This document shows, piece after piece, positions 52,101-63,200 of a DNA stretch of 64,000 nt; within the stretch, counting starts at the first letter, position 1; every line of letters starts with the position of its first letter. The notes under the pieces are model-generated. The model saw only the letters and a program-made list of their open reading frames with translations. It was not told the origin of the DNA and searched no databases. This DNA comes from Girardinichthys multiradiatus (taxonomy: Eukaryota; Chordata; Actinopteri; Cyprinodontiformes; Goodeidae): positions 15,186,005 to 15,250,004 of the forward strand of contig NC_061804.1 of assembly GCF_021462225.1 (NCBI RefSeq), given 5' to 3'. Both the position numbers and the translations under genes were made by a program.

Positions 52101-55100
52101 AACTTTGATGTAATGTCTTTAAAACAAGTCAAAATGAGGCTCAGTATTGCGTGTGGCCTCCACGTGCCTGTATGACCACCCTACAACGCCTGGGCATGCT
52201 CCTGATGAGATGGCGGATGGTCTCCTGAGGAATCTCCTCCCAGACCTGGACTAAAGCATCCGCCAACTCCTGGACAGTCTGTGGTGCAATGTGACGTTGG
52301 TGGATGGAGCGAGACATGATGTCCCAGATGTGCACAATCGGATTCAGGTCTGGGAAACGGGCGGGCCAGTCCATAGCTTCAATGTCTTCATCTTGCAGGA
52401 ACTGCTGACACACTCCAGCCACATGAGGTCTAGCATTGTCCTGAGCCACTTGTGTGGGTTGTAGAGTCCATCTCATACTACCACAAGTGTGAAAGCAACA
52501 CCAACATTCAAAAGTGACCAAAACATCAGCCAGAAAGCAGAGGTACTGAGAAGTGGTCTGTGGCCCCCACCTGCAGAACCACTCCTTTATTGAGTGTGTC
52601 TTGCTAATCGCCAAATATTTCCCCGTTGTCTATTCCATTTGCACAACAGCACGTAAAATTGATTGTCAATCAGTGTTGCTTCCTAAGTGGACAGTTTGAT
52701 TTCACAGATGTCTGATTTATTTGGAGTTATATTGTGTTAAGTGTTCCCTTTATTTTTTTGAGAAGTGTATAAAGCATTTAGATGTGCAGCATTCATCTAT
52801 ATATTACCTTCCATATTAAATGCTCCCCCAGTGGGCCCACCACCTGCAGGGGGAACCGTGAGGGACCGGTGCAAAGAGAATCGGGTGGCGGATGAAGATG
52901 GAGACCTCAGCGGCCCGATCCCCGGATGCTTAGGCTGGCTTTAGGGATGTGGAATGTCACCTCGCTGGGGGGGAAGGAGACTGAGCTTGTCCGGGAGGTC
53001 GAGAGATATCGAAAATAAATAGTCGGGCTCGCCTCCACGCACAGGGTGGGCTCTGGAACCCATCTCCTTGAGAGGGGTTGGACTCTCTTCTACTCTGGAG
53101 TGGCCCACGGGAAGAGGCGGCGGGCTGGTGTGGGTTTGCTTGTTGCCCCCCAGCTCAGCCGTCTCGTGTTGGGGTTTACCCCAGTGGATGAGAGGGTCGT
53201 ATCCCTGCGCCTTCGGGTTGGGGAGAGGTCTCTGACTATCATTTCAGCCTACGGGCCGAGTGGTAGTGCGGAGTACCCGGCCTTCTTGGCGTCCCTGTCG
53301 GGGGTGCTGGATAGTGCCCCTCCCGGGGACTCCATTATTCTGCTGGGGGACTTCAACGTCCACGTGGGGAACGAAAGTGACACCTGGAGAGGCGTGACCG
53401 GGAGGAATGGCCTCTCCGATCTGAATCCGAGTGGTGTTTTGTTATTGGGACTTCTGTGCTAGTCACGGATTGTCCATAACGAACACCATGTTCAAACATA
53501 AGGGTGTCCATCAGTGCACTTGGCACCAGGACACCCTAGGCAGGAGGTCGATGATCGACTTTGTTGTCGTATCATCAGACCTTCGGCCGCATGTTTTGGA
53601 CACTCGGGTGAAGAAAGGGACTGAGCTGTCCACTGATCACCATCTGGTGGTGAGTTGGATCCGCTGGAGGAGGAGAAAGCCGGACAGACTTGGCAGGCCC
53701 AAGCGCATTGTGAGGGTCTGCTGGGAACGCCTGGCGGAGCCCTCGGCCAGGGATGTATTCAACTCCCACCTCCGGGAGAGCTTCGACCAGATCCCGGGGG
53801 ATGTTGGAGACATGGAGTCCGAGTGGACCATGTTCTCTGCATCTATTGTCGATGCTGCTGCCCGTAGATGCGGCCGTAAGGTCTGCGGTGCCTGTCGCGG
53901 CGGCAATCCCAGAACCCGGTGGTGGACACCGGCAGTAAGGGATGCTGTCAAGCTGAAGAAGGAGTCCTATTGGCTGTGGTTGGCTTGTGGGACTCCTGAG
54001 GCGGCTGACGGGTACCGTGAGGCCAAGCGTGCTGCGGCCCGGGCTGAGGACATTATCGGGCGGTGGAAGGAGTACTTCGAGGATCTCCTCAATCCTGCCA
54101 TCACGCATTCCGTGGTGGAAACAGAGGCTGGGGACTCGGGGTTGGACTCTTTCATCACCCAGGCTGAAGTCACCGAGGTGGTTAAAAAGCTCCGCGGTGG
54201 CAAGGCTTCGGGGGTGGATGAGATCCGCCCTGAGTACCTCAAGTCTCTGGATGTTGTAGGGCTGTCATGGTTGACACGCCTCTTCAACATTGCGTGGCGG
54301 TCGGGGACAGTGCCTCTGGACTGTCAGACTGGGGTGGTGGTCCCCCTTCATAAGAAGGGGGACCGGAGGGTGTGTTCCAACTACAGGGGGATCACACTCC
54401 TCAGCCTCCCTGGTAAGGCCTACGCCAGGGTATTGGAGAGTAGAGTCCGACCGATAGTCGAACCTCGGCTTCAGGAGGAGCAGTGTGGTTTTCGTCCCGG
54501 CCGTGGAACACTGGACCAGCTCTATACCCTCTACAGGGTGCTCGAGGGTTCATGGGAGTTTGCCCAACCGGTTCACATGTGTTTTGTGGACCTGGAGAAG
54601 GCATTCAACTTTGTCCCTCGTGATGCCCTGTGGGGGGTGCTCCAGGAGTATGGAATCGGGGGCCCTTTATTAGGGGCCATCCGGTCCCTGTACGAGCGGA
54701 GCAGGAGTTTGGTCCGCATTGCCGGCACTAAGTCGGACCTGTTTCCGGTGCATGTTGGACTCCGGCAGGGCTGCCCTTTGTCACCGGTCCTGTTCATAAC
54801 TTTTATGGATAGGATTTCTAGACGCAGCCAAGGGCCGGAGGGGGTCTGGTTTGGGGACCAGTGGATTTCGTCTCTTCTTTTTGCGGATGACGTGGTCCTG
54901 CTGGCCCCCTCTAGCCAAGACCTGGCGGTTCGCAGCCAAGTGTGAAGCGGCTGGGATGAGGATCAGCTCCTCCAAGTCCGAGGCCATGGTACTCGACCGG
55001 AAAAGGGTGGCCTGTCCTCTTCAGGTTGGAGGGAAGTTCCTGCCTCAAGTGGAGGAGTTTAAGTATCTCGGGGTCATGTTCACGAGTGAGGGAAGAATAG

Positions 55101-58100
55101 AGCGGGAGATCGACAGACGGATTGGTGCAGCTGCCACAGTAATGGGGGCACTGTGCCGGTCTGTTGTGGTGAAGAGAGAGCTGAGCCGAAAAGCAAAGCT
55201 CTCAATTTACCGGTTGGTCTACGTTCCTACCCTCACCTATGGCCATGAACTTTGGGTCATGACCGAAAGAACGAGATCCCGGATACAAGCGGCTGAAATG
55301 AGCTTCCTCCGTAGGGTGGCCGGGCACTCCCTTAGAGATAGGGTGAGGAGCTCGGCCATCCGGGAGGGGCTCGGAGTAGAGCCGCTGCTCCTCCACATCG
55401 AGAGGAGCCAGTTGAGGTGGCTCGGGCATCTATACCGGATGCCTCCTGGACACCTTCCTCGGGAGGTGTTCCAGGCACGTCCCACCGAGAGGAGGCCCAG
55501 GGGACGGCCCAGGACACGCTGGAGGGACTATGTCTCTCGGCTGGCCTGGGAACGCCTTGGGCTCCCCCTGGAGGAGGTGTCTGTGGAGAGGGACGTCTGG
55601 GCGTCTCTGCTGAGTCTGCTGCCCCCGCGACCCGGTCCCGGATAAGCGGAAGACGACGAGTACGAGTACATATTAAATCCATCTTAAACAAAATGTTAAA
55701 ATTTCTCCCTCTGTCAAATATGTCTGATTAAAATGGTTGCAAGAAGTTGTTTTCTGGAAGAGACTTGTTTTTCTGCTGTTAATTTCAAGCACTTCTATGC
55801 ACTTGTTAAGTTTTCATGTGTTCCATGATAACCTTTAGGCATCACAAGATCTTAGAACTTACCAACATTTAGCTGTTTGCAAGCAAAATACATAAATTTG
55901 TGTCTTGGTATTTCTCCATAAGCCATAAACATGAGTCATCAAACAAGCAAGTGCATGGAAGTTGGAGCTTTAGAGTTAAATGTTTTGTTGTTTTGTTATT
56001 GTAAAGTATTTTTATTTTTTTTCACTCATTTAAAAATGCAAAGCATGATTATTGTTTCATTTTGTTTATTATTTGCCTTTCAAATTTGCTTTGAAGTCTT
56101 AAGTGATGATACCACATTATCAGGTCAACTACTGTGGTGGTATTTGAACAGGTGATAGCAAGAGAAGGCTTTGACCTATACATATTGAAATCATTAGGTT
56201 GTGTTTCTGTCTCTATAAAATATAAATATTAATTATGACTGTTTGGAGAGTAACAAAGCATTTAGCACGAGACAAGATGATGCATGAGATTGAGAAAATA
56301 AGACATTTTCACAGTATTCATAAGAAAACTACAAACCTAACCTTTAAAATCACATATCAAATCACAAACTGTGTGAATAATTCAGTCCAGAGTTGAGTAA
56401 TCTAAGAACTGTAGTTTTCAAGTAGGACGGCATTTAAAATAACCCTACCACAAACAGCTGTAAAGTTTCTGTTTTCCCTATGATATTGATTTCATAGATC
56501 TCAAGCTGCATTGTTTTTATATTGCATCTAAGTAATTATCCAGTCCATGTTTGATGAAATTCTAAGTGTTTCTGAACAATAGTTGATCAAATGCTGTCTA
56601 GTGTCCTTTAAATAAGTCACATTGCCATTTAGTTTGGAGATGCAGTGAATTGCATTTAAACTTCTTATTTGCATTCAGAAACACAAAAAAAGCACTGGAA
56701 ATATTCCCTTTGTGATTTTGCAAATTGCACCTTAAATAATGTGTCAGAAGTGTAAAATATTTCAGTTCAGGTTTGACCAGTAATATGCATTTAAGATTTT
56801 AAGATAAAATTGGGAAGCTAAAAATGAATCACAATCAGAATCAGAATCAGTTTTATTGCCAAGTTCGTACGTACAAACAAGGAATTTGCCTCCGGTACAC
56901 ATTGCTCTTTTGTTCTGTTTTTGCATTACAGAATATACAAATTTACAATTTACATTTACAATGTACAATATACAATGTACAATGCAATATTCTGCATTAC
57001 AGAATATACAAATTTATAGTTTACAATGTACAATATACACATTTCTAATAAAAAAGGTGCATTTGCAACATCTGTATGCTGTTGTTTTGTACTCTTGAAT
57101 GAACTATTGAATGTTCATCAGAGAAACAGCCTGGGGGAAGAAACTGTCTCTGTGGCGGCTGGTTTTAGTGAACAGTGCTCTGTAGCGGCGGCCTGAAGGT
57201 AAAACTCTAAAAAGTTTATGTGCAGGGTGTGTGGGGTCAGCAGAGGTTTTGGCAGCTCTTTTCTTGACCCTAGACCTGTATAAGTCCTGGATGGAGGGAA
57301 TGTCAGCTCTGATTATTCTCTCTGCAAATGAGAAGCCAAGTTCAGCCTAATTAGGTGTGCAGCTGTGGTGTCTGGCACTATTTTTCTTAAAGTTCATAAA
57401 AATGTCTTTGTCTGTCATTGTGATCCACAATGCTGGTTCACATATGAAGTTGTGTAGGCTTTATCGATGCTAATAATGCCAAATAAGGTCATGCTATCCA
57501 TACTCCTATCATGAATAGGGCTTTGTGAGACAGACCTTCACTAGACTACATATTTTGCCATTTTAATTTTGCATGCACCATGTCATGGGATCACATTTCT
57601 CCACTGTTAATGACTGAATTCATTTTGATCGTTTGCTTTTGATTATAAAATGTATCTATCCATTATGCAATGTGATCCACAGATGCAGGTCTTTTTCATT
57701 ATATATTCCTGCATTCCAAATGCCTGTATGCTTTGTTTCAGTGTATTCACCAATATATAGAACAGTACAATGCAGTAAAATCCATCTTTAAGCAGCAGCC
57801 GTTTGTGAGTATCAGTATAAAGGAAAAAAATGATATCAGTTTTCTTCATTCTAACAGATTAACTATAAATGCAGAGTGCCCCATGCGTCTCATGAACTTC
57901 CCAATGGATGGCCATGCCTGCCCACTCAAATTTGGAAGCTGTGAGTGTTGCCTTTTTGTTAAGCCTCTGTGGTTCAACAGGTGGTGTCAGTCTGGAATGA
58001 TCACACTGTCATATAGTAGCTGACCATCTGACAAGATGTCTTCAAAGACTGCAATTTGAAACGTCACATTTGGGAAATATGTTTCTCATTCAGTATGCTG

Positions 58101-60279
58101 AGTTATTTATTTAGGAGCTTATTTACAGCTCCTTGCAAAGTTATTCATGTCCTCTGAACATTTCACATTTTGTCATTGACACTTACAAACCTCAATGTAA
58201 TTTTGGGGGATTTTATTAAATAAATCTACACAAAGTGGTGCATAATTATAAAGTGAAAGAAAATATATGTAGTGTTTTTTTTTATTCTACCTATAAATAT
58301 CTGAAAAGTGTGACATGCATTTTTATTCAATATCTCTTTGCAGAACAGCCTTTTGTTGCAATTAGAGCTCTCTCTGGGATTTGGCTATTTATTTATTTTT
58401 TTGTCACAGATTATCAATTAAATTTAGATGTGGACTTGAACTAAGCATTTCTAATACATGAAAACATATTTGATCTAAACTATCCTATTGTAGCTCTGGC
58501 TCTGTTAAGGGGACTCGTCCTACTGGATGGTGGACATTTGTCCAAGTCCCAAGTTCTTTGCACTTTGTAATTTTTTTTTTCTTTTAAAGGTGTCATGAAA
58601 TTCCCTCCATTCATCTCACTTTTACCTTTAACCATTTTTCCTGATTATTCCCACTACATGATGCTTCCACTTTCAGCATCCTTGGATTCTGGGTAATGTA
58701 CAGTGACAGTTTTCCACCACATGTAGTGTTCTGAATGTAGACAAAAAAAGTTCAATTTTGGTCCCATCCAACCATAACACGTTCTTCAACTAATTCGCTC
58801 TGTCCTCTACATGGCTAGATGCAAACTGTAAACAAGACATCTAAGAATTTCTTTAAGCAATAGTTTTTGCTTTGCCACTCTGTTATAATATATGACTTGT
58901 GGAGTGTATGACTAATACTTGTCCTGCCTTCAGATTCTCCCATCTGAGTTGCAGCTCCTCCAGAGGTACCATGAACATCTTGGCTATTTCTGTTAAGGTG
59001 GAAATGCTATTTCCTATGGAGTTTGCAGTTATGTCATACTATTTCCATTTTCAGATAAAATGCTACGCAAGATGCCCTGGTTTAAACATCTCTCCAACTG
59101 TATTACTGATCTGTCTGGTGTGTTTCTTGGTCTCCATGATGCTGTTTGTTCACAAATGTTCTCTGACAAACCTCTGAAGCCTTCATGTAACGTCTCTGTT
59201 TATATTGAGATTACATGACACACAGGTGGACTCTATTCACCAGTTAAGAGAATTGATCCCTTTTATTTGCCACATTTTCAGACTTTTGTCTGTAAAACTT
59301 TGACCCTTCCACTTTCATTTTCCTTCCTTCCTTCCTCCATTTTCCTTCCACTTTATTTATGCACTACTTTGTGTTGGTCTGCAACATCAAATGATAAGAA
59401 AATACAATGTGTATGTTGTAACATGGCAAAATACCAGAAGGGGTAAAACTTTGCAAAGCAATGTACATACTTCTAAGTTTCATTGGTGATGTTTATGGTA
59501 AATGTTTTGAGTTCCTTAATCTTTTATTAAATCATCAAAATTATTAAATGGACTGTCTATATTTCTGAAGGACCAAAATGTTAACAAAGGTCTCATGTAT
59601 CCTCTTTATAGATGCTTACCCGATGAGTGAGATTGTGTACACATGGAAGAAAGGACCTCAGTCTTCTGTTGAAGTTCCACAGGAATCATCTAGTTTGTTG
59701 CAATATGACCTCATTGGCCAGACCGTATCAAGCGAGAGGCTGAAGTCTAACACAGGTCATCAAATTTGTCTTGTAAACTCATTCACTAATTACACTAATT
59801 AGATCAGAAAGCTTTTTTGTCACATTTGGCATGACCCATGCTTAACTGATCTTTTTTACAATGTGTGACAAGAGCCTTTATAAATGTAAGAATTATATAA
59901 TCTCCAAAAGAACTAAACAGTAAAAATATCCTCATAAATTCTGCATTTTGGAGAGAAGGGCAGGTAATATAGCAGTTCTACATTTTTGTATTTTATTTAA
60001 AATGTATTTGTTTAGAAACAATGCACAGTAAAAGCCGTGTAAACAAAAAAAGATGCATTGCACAAGGTTTTAGCAATGTGCCATTTGTTTGTTTGATTTA
60101 AATCTTTTTTATGTTTTCTCTTGCAGGTGAATATGTCATAATGACTGTCCACTTCCATCTTCAAAGGAAAATGGGTTTCTTCCTGATTCAGACCTACATA
60201 CCCTGCATAATGACTGTCATCCTGGCACAAGTCTCCTTCTGGATTAATAAGGAATCAGTTCCAGCTCGGACTGTGTTTG
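48204..60279 (+). CDS. gabra6: GABA-A receptor subunit alpha6, 5' part of gene (coding exons 1-7, spliced)
   Basis: Alpha subunit of the GABA-gated chloride channel. Seven exons splice to 847 bases (282 codons plus 1), covering signal peptide, complete extracellular ligand-binding domain and TM1; human alpha6 has 453 residues, so TM2-TM4 and the intracellular loop lie beyond 64000. Exon sizes 68, 221, 83, 144 and 153 equal the family pattern. The Cys-loop has two Cys separated by 13 residues ([13 protein letters not shown]). Signatures [29 protein letters not shown] and [14 protein letters not shown] fit alpha6 rather than alpha1-3/5 (FFHNGKK); alpha4 has DKRLK and NNMMVTKVW. The Arg in TFFRNGK is the residue that makes alpha4/alpha6 receptors insensitive to diazepam. 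Sequons: DNIT, HNMT and QNGT. The divergent gabrb2 neighbour supports the call. Which teleost alpha6 paralogue is not decidable. Confidence 0.92.
48263..48406 (+). other. gabra6 intron 1 (144 bp)
   Basis: Short intron between GTAAGTGT and TTTCAG. No repeat seen. Confidence 0.85.
48407..48525 (+). CDS. gabra6: gabra6 coding exon 2
   Basis: 119 bp, acceptor TTTCAG, donor GTATAT. Completes a Cys codon, finishes the signal peptide (CASSVCEAQ) and encodes the mature N-terminus with the alpha-family helix [20 protein letters not shown]. It carries an Asn-Ile-Thr glycosylation sequon just before this helix. Confidence 0.93.
48526..48835 (+). other. gabra6 intron 2 (310 bp)
   Basis: AT-rich intron with a poly-T run near 48580. 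No repeat family recognised. Confidence 0.85.
48836..48903 (+). CDS. gabra6: gabra6 coding exon 3
   Basis: The canonical 68-bp exon. Acceptor TGTAG, donor GTATGT. Encodes [20 protein letters not shown] then EM, near-invariant in vertebrate alpha subunits. It continues the split Gly codon and ends in phase 0, as gabrb2 exon 3 does. Confidence 0.95.
49111..49146 (+). repeat. C36 homopolymer
   Basis: Thirty-six consecutive C in gabra6 intron 3, 207 bases after exon 3. Rare length for a C tract in an AT-rich intron; the true length may differ from the assembled one. Confidence 0.95.
49467..50510 (+). mobile_element. Decayed Tc1-like relic, family G, in gabra6 intron 3
   Basis: Left end GTCACTTTATCGAATACACC and right end region ACATAAAGTGGTAAATAAGC are inverted. 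Internally TAATTGTTGGTGCCAAATGT, GGGGGATATTTTCTTGGTAC and CTGAAGGCAAAGGGGGTCCA mark the transposase order and its C-terminus. Heavily mutated. Confidence 0.75.
50830..51050 (+). CDS. gabra6: gabra6 coding exon 4 (GABA and drug-site loops)
   Basis: A 221-bp exon, acceptor CCTTTCCAG, donor GTAACA. Encodes [19 protein letters not shown] through to LYTMR. Contains the Arg (CGG at 50959-50961) in [11 protein letters not shown] where benzodiazepine-sensitive alphas have His, and two sequons (HNMT, QNGT). Human alpha6 reads KKSIAHN where this has KRSISHN. Confidence 0.97.
51885..52767 (-). mobile_element. Tc1-like element, family D, internally deleted
   Basis: Ends CACTGCTCAAAAAAATAAGG and TTATTTTTTTGAGAAGTG with TA on both sides (51883-51884, 52768-52769). 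Only 883 bp long against about 1.6 kb for full Tc1-like elements, so roughly half of the transposase region is missing. Lies in gabra6 intron 4. Confidence 0.87.
52141..52614 (-). pseudogene. Tc1-like transposase remnant, family D
   Basis: C-terminal catalytic part only: [17 protein letters not shown] with the second Asp, then [20 protein letters not shown], in which the catalytic Glu is replaced by Val, ending ARGGHTQY. The upstream 58 codons of this frame are not transposase and come from sequence joined by the internal deletion near 52440. Confidence 0.85.
52822..55668 (+). mobile_element. Rex3-type (RTE clade) non-LTR retrotransposon copy
   Basis: Flanked by an exact 10-bp target duplication CATATTAAAT (52812-52821 and 55669-55678), which fixes both ends. 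2847 bp, GC-rich against an AT-rich intron. It encodes endonuclease then reverse transcriptase in the sense of gabra6 transcription and ends GGATAAGCGGAAGACGACGA plus a short tail. It contains the stretch CAGACTGGGGTGGTGGT and, downstream, CAGGGCTGCCCTTTGTCACC, both diagnostic of fish Rex3. Probably 5'-truncated. Confidence 0.92.
52926..55645 (+). pseudogene. Rex3 endonuclease/reverse transcriptase polyprotein, broken
   Basis: The frame opens at 52926 ([18 protein letters not shown]), meets TAA at 53016-53018, then continues through the AP-like endonuclease ([11 protein letters not shown]) to about 53448, where an extra G shifts the frame. The second frame holds the end of the endonuclease ([11 protein letters not shown]) and most of the reverse transcriptase ([29 protein letters not shown], catalytic [10 protein letters not shown]), ending at 54945. 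A third frame (54940-55645) holds the C-terminus from [13 protein letters not shown] to LLPPRPGPG. Between AARAED and IIGRWKEY (near 54045) a linker of some tens of residues seems to be missing by comparison with what I know of Rex3. Confidence 0.88.
56826..57345. repeat. Interspersed repeat with internal 71-bp duplication
   Basis: Starts with (AGAATC)n and TTTTATTGCCAAGTTC. It contains GCATTACAGAATATACAAAT twice (56923 and 56994). It continues into a GC-richer part (AGCCTGGGGGAAGAAACTGT, AGACCTGTATAAGTCCTGGA), which looks like the tail of a retroelement. Family not identified. Confidence 0.5.
57858..57940 (+). CDS. gabra6: gabra6 coding exon 5 (Cys-loop)
   Basis: An 83-bp exon, acceptor TTCTAACAG, donor GTGAGTG. 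Completes an Arg codon and encodes [20 protein letters not shown] then CPLKFGS. Both Cys-loop cysteines are present with 13 residues between them. Confidence 0.96.
57941..59611 (+). other. gabra6 intron 5 (1671 bp)
   Basis: Mostly filled by a decayed Tc1-like relic at about 58124-59464, including a CTTC-rich stretch near 59319. Confidence 0.85.
58124..59464 (-). mobile_element. Decayed Tc1-like relic, family E, in gabra6 intron 5
   Basis: Left end CTCCTTGCAAAGTTATTCAT, right end AGGGGTAAAACTTTGCAAAG, inverted. Blocks such as GTGGTGCATAATTATAAAGT, AGTTCAATTTTGGTCCCATC and GATCTGTCTGGTGTGTTTCT follow the same order as in the other family E relics. No open transposase frame. Confidence 0.75.
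59612..59755 (+). CDS. gabra6: gabra6 coding exon 6
   Basis: A 144-bp exon, acceptor CTTTATAG, donor GTCATC (weaker than usual). Encodes [16 protein letters not shown] to [19 protein letters not shown], the loop C face of the binding site. The stretch [17 protein letters not shown] matches human alpha6; ERLK replaces ETIK. Confidence 0.95.
59756..60126 (+). other. gabra6 intron 6 (371 bp)
   Basis: AT-rich, nothing recognised. Confidence 0.85.
60127..60279 (+). CDS. gabra6: gabra6 coding exon 7 (TM1)
   Basis: A 153-bp exon, acceptor TCTCTTGCAG, donor GTAATT. Encodes [19 protein letters not shown], the TM1 helix ([20 protein letters not shown]) and [12 protein letters not shown] leading to TM2. 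Compared with human alpha6, Ser before QVSFW is Ala here and the Tyr before FHLQRK is His. Confidence 0.96.
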
Positions 60280-63200
60280 GTAATTTGCCTTTAAATCTAA
60301 ATTACTTTTCAAGCTTAATTTCAAAGTAAAAATAGACAAACTAGAAAAAAAACAAAAAAACTTCCTACATTCATTTCCTCTGAACTCTGAAAAATACAAC
60401 CCCAGTATTGTTTTATTTGCCAAAGAGTGCAGCCAAACAGCCTTTAAATAATTGTGGCCCCTTCAAAATGTTTTCTCCATTATCATTTTTTATTGTTTTC
60501 AATTGTGAGGTCACGAAGATCATCTTAGTGAAACAAAACAGAAAAAATGCCCAATTTTTTATGAACTTGTGAATTTTTAGATGATTTAGTTGATTATAAC
60601 ATCTGTGTCAAAACTCAGTTTTGTTAATTCTGGGAATTTAAAAAAATGTATTATTGTCCAACCAAGCACATCTTGATTGCACAACAATTTAGAGATGACT
60701 AGAGTCTAAAGATTGCCCTTGCCATGGCCTACAAAGGTTTCGTACTCTATGTTTTTGGAGATGTATTGCATCTTTTCTCAATACCTTGTGATAGCTATTA
60801 GTTGGTATACTGCTATGTGGACATTCTCTTTGTTCTTATGATAACTGAAATCATCATAGGATGTATCTTGTGTTATGTGTGTACATGTGAAGGTAATAAC
60901 CGTAAATACAAAGGTTCCTTTCTGAAACTATTGTGCTTTGATGGTTTAGAAGCTGTTTACAGCCATTGAAATGAACAAGTACAAAGAATGGCAGCACTGT
61001 GATGAAGATAAATAGGCATTTTGCTACATAGATTAACTTCTGGATGTCTGTGTTGGCGCCACAGCCTGAACTGGTATGATTACAGTGTGTATTAATTAAC
61101 GTTTTTGTTTACAGAAGATCTTTAGTTTGTAAAAACAAAATAGATTAAGAAACCGTAACTTCCATGAGCAAAGAAAAATTACCTCCACAAGCCTTTTTTT
61201 ATTTACTAGAATACTTCCACTCAATGTCACAGATAGTAATGGCATTGGAACTGAAGAAATCAGCAGTTGGGTGAGGATTTTCCAACATTGTTAGTAGGTC
61301 AGAGGGCACCAACTGCAAATTTTTGCTCCTCTGCCTGCTCCTGCATTTACAGTCAAATGCTAAACTTCACAAGTAAAGAGAGATGATGATGATGATGACA
61401 ACATTTTTTATTCTACATCCTTTTTACTTTCATTAAGGAGGCATAGCATTATGACAACTGAGAGGTGAAGTTATTGACACTGATTTTTTTTCTTCATCAT
61501 TGCAACTGTTAGTAGGTGGAATATATTTAGAAGCAAGTGAACATTTTGTGCTCAGAACTAGTGTATCATTATGTGAGGAAGTTTGATAAGGGCAAAATTG
61601 TGATGGCTTGATGAGAACATCTCTAAACTGTCCCTCTTTGGGATTGTTCACAGTCTGCAGTGGTCAGTATGTATTAAAGATGCTTCAAGAAAGGAACAGC
61701 GATTAATTGGCGACTGGGTCATGGCTCACAGATGCTTGTGGAAGGTGAAGGCTGGCATGTGTGATCTAAACAAATTGATGAACTATGTCAGAATCTACAG
61801 TTTATTGAATTTTAATGTAGTTGCAGAGCAGTCAGGGTACTCATGTTAGCCCCTATCTATCTCAGATACTACAGCCAGTGGGCATGTCAACATCCTCACC
61901 TGCGAGCGCATGGCACCAGGCTGCACTATGGGAAGAACATAAACTGGTAAAGGCAGTGTGTTGCTCTGAGCAAAGATCTGTTGGGAAACCTTGGGTCTTT
62001 CCATCCATGTTGACACTACTTGACATTTTCCACCTACCTAAACATTGTTGTACACCCTTTCATGGAATGAATGAGGACCACTTAGGCATGTGGCCATAAT
62101 ATTGTGTTTGATTGGTGTAATAAATAAAAAAAATACTAATACTATGGTAATTCCATGTTTATAGTTACACTGTGGATCTCTGTGGCCCACTGTGGCACAT
62201 AAAGGCCCCTGGCTGAGGTTTGAACCCATAACCCTCTAGCTGCTAAGCAACAATGCTATTTAATTACAACAAGACAGTCAAAGACTACATACCTCCCCCA
62301 CCCAATGTACCATGAACCGGATCACCACCAAAATTTATCGGAGTCTTCCTTGGGCTAAGATGCACCTCTAGTAAGAAAAAAAAAAAAGAAAGAAATCGTA
62401 AGATGTAGTCAATAACTTCTTCAGAGTGACAGAGACAAACAAAATCAACTGACAATATAACATCCTTGGTGGAGGTAATTGTTTAAAGATAAATGTTTGG
62501 TTTAAAATTAAGTAAAGATGGCACATTTGAATTGAGCAAAAACAATAGGTATAAATTTGGGTATTTAGTGTGCAAATTAGTAAAATTAGGCATTATTGGG
62601 CTTAACCCAAGCTGCTACATAGCAGGAAAGTACTTCCAATAAGATCCTAGATTTGTGTGAAATATTCATCAACAAGCTTAAGTGGAATACATGAAGCCAC
62701 CATGACTGCAATTAGACCAGAAGTGATTGAGGCAAATATATTTATTTCACATAAAAAATACATGGAATCACATGGCTACATTACTGATTTTGATTTGTAA
62801 CATAAAATTAAAAATGTTGGTAAATGTAACAATCAAAAAAAAAAAGTATCATCTCTAAAGATACTGGAAATTTCAAAAAGTCTATTTTCCATTCCAAATA
62901 TCTATTTTTCATTCTTGTCCATTTCCCCCCAATCTTTGCTTTGTTTCTGCACTGGATGAAGCAGATTGCAATAAAAAAATTCAGAATCAAACCTGCCAAT
63001 CAAGTCTCAGTTTGCATCTACATTTTTCTTAGATCACAATTAATCTTTCAGCCACAAGCAAAGCAGATTCACAAGTGATCAAAAAGATCAGAGAAAGGTT
63101 TGACCTTTTTCATTCTAATTTTAATTAATGTGAAAACCCCAGGTTTTGACCTGAGGAAACATTATTCAAAACTTTTGGAACAGCATGGTAGAAGAGGAAT

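Larger units (their letters stand above)
51051..57857 (+). other. gabra6 intron 4 (6.8 kb)
   Basis: Expanded by a deleted Tc1-like element (51885-52767), a Rex3 copy (52822-55668) and an interspersed repeat (56826-57345). I see nothing specific in 51051-51880, 55680-56820 and 57350-57857. Confidence 0.85.

Noticed and set aside
52824..52925. A CpG-rich promoter for a new gene
   Set aside because: The GC-rich sequence is the 5' part of the Rex3 copy, confirmed by the flanking 10-bp duplications.
48204..60279. Alternative assignment of the alpha gene as alpha4 or alpha1
   Set aside because: Alpha1 has His in FFHNGKK and different residues after PNKL; alpha4 has DKRLK and NNMMVTKVW. The window has DERLKF and NNLMVSKIW, as in alpha6.
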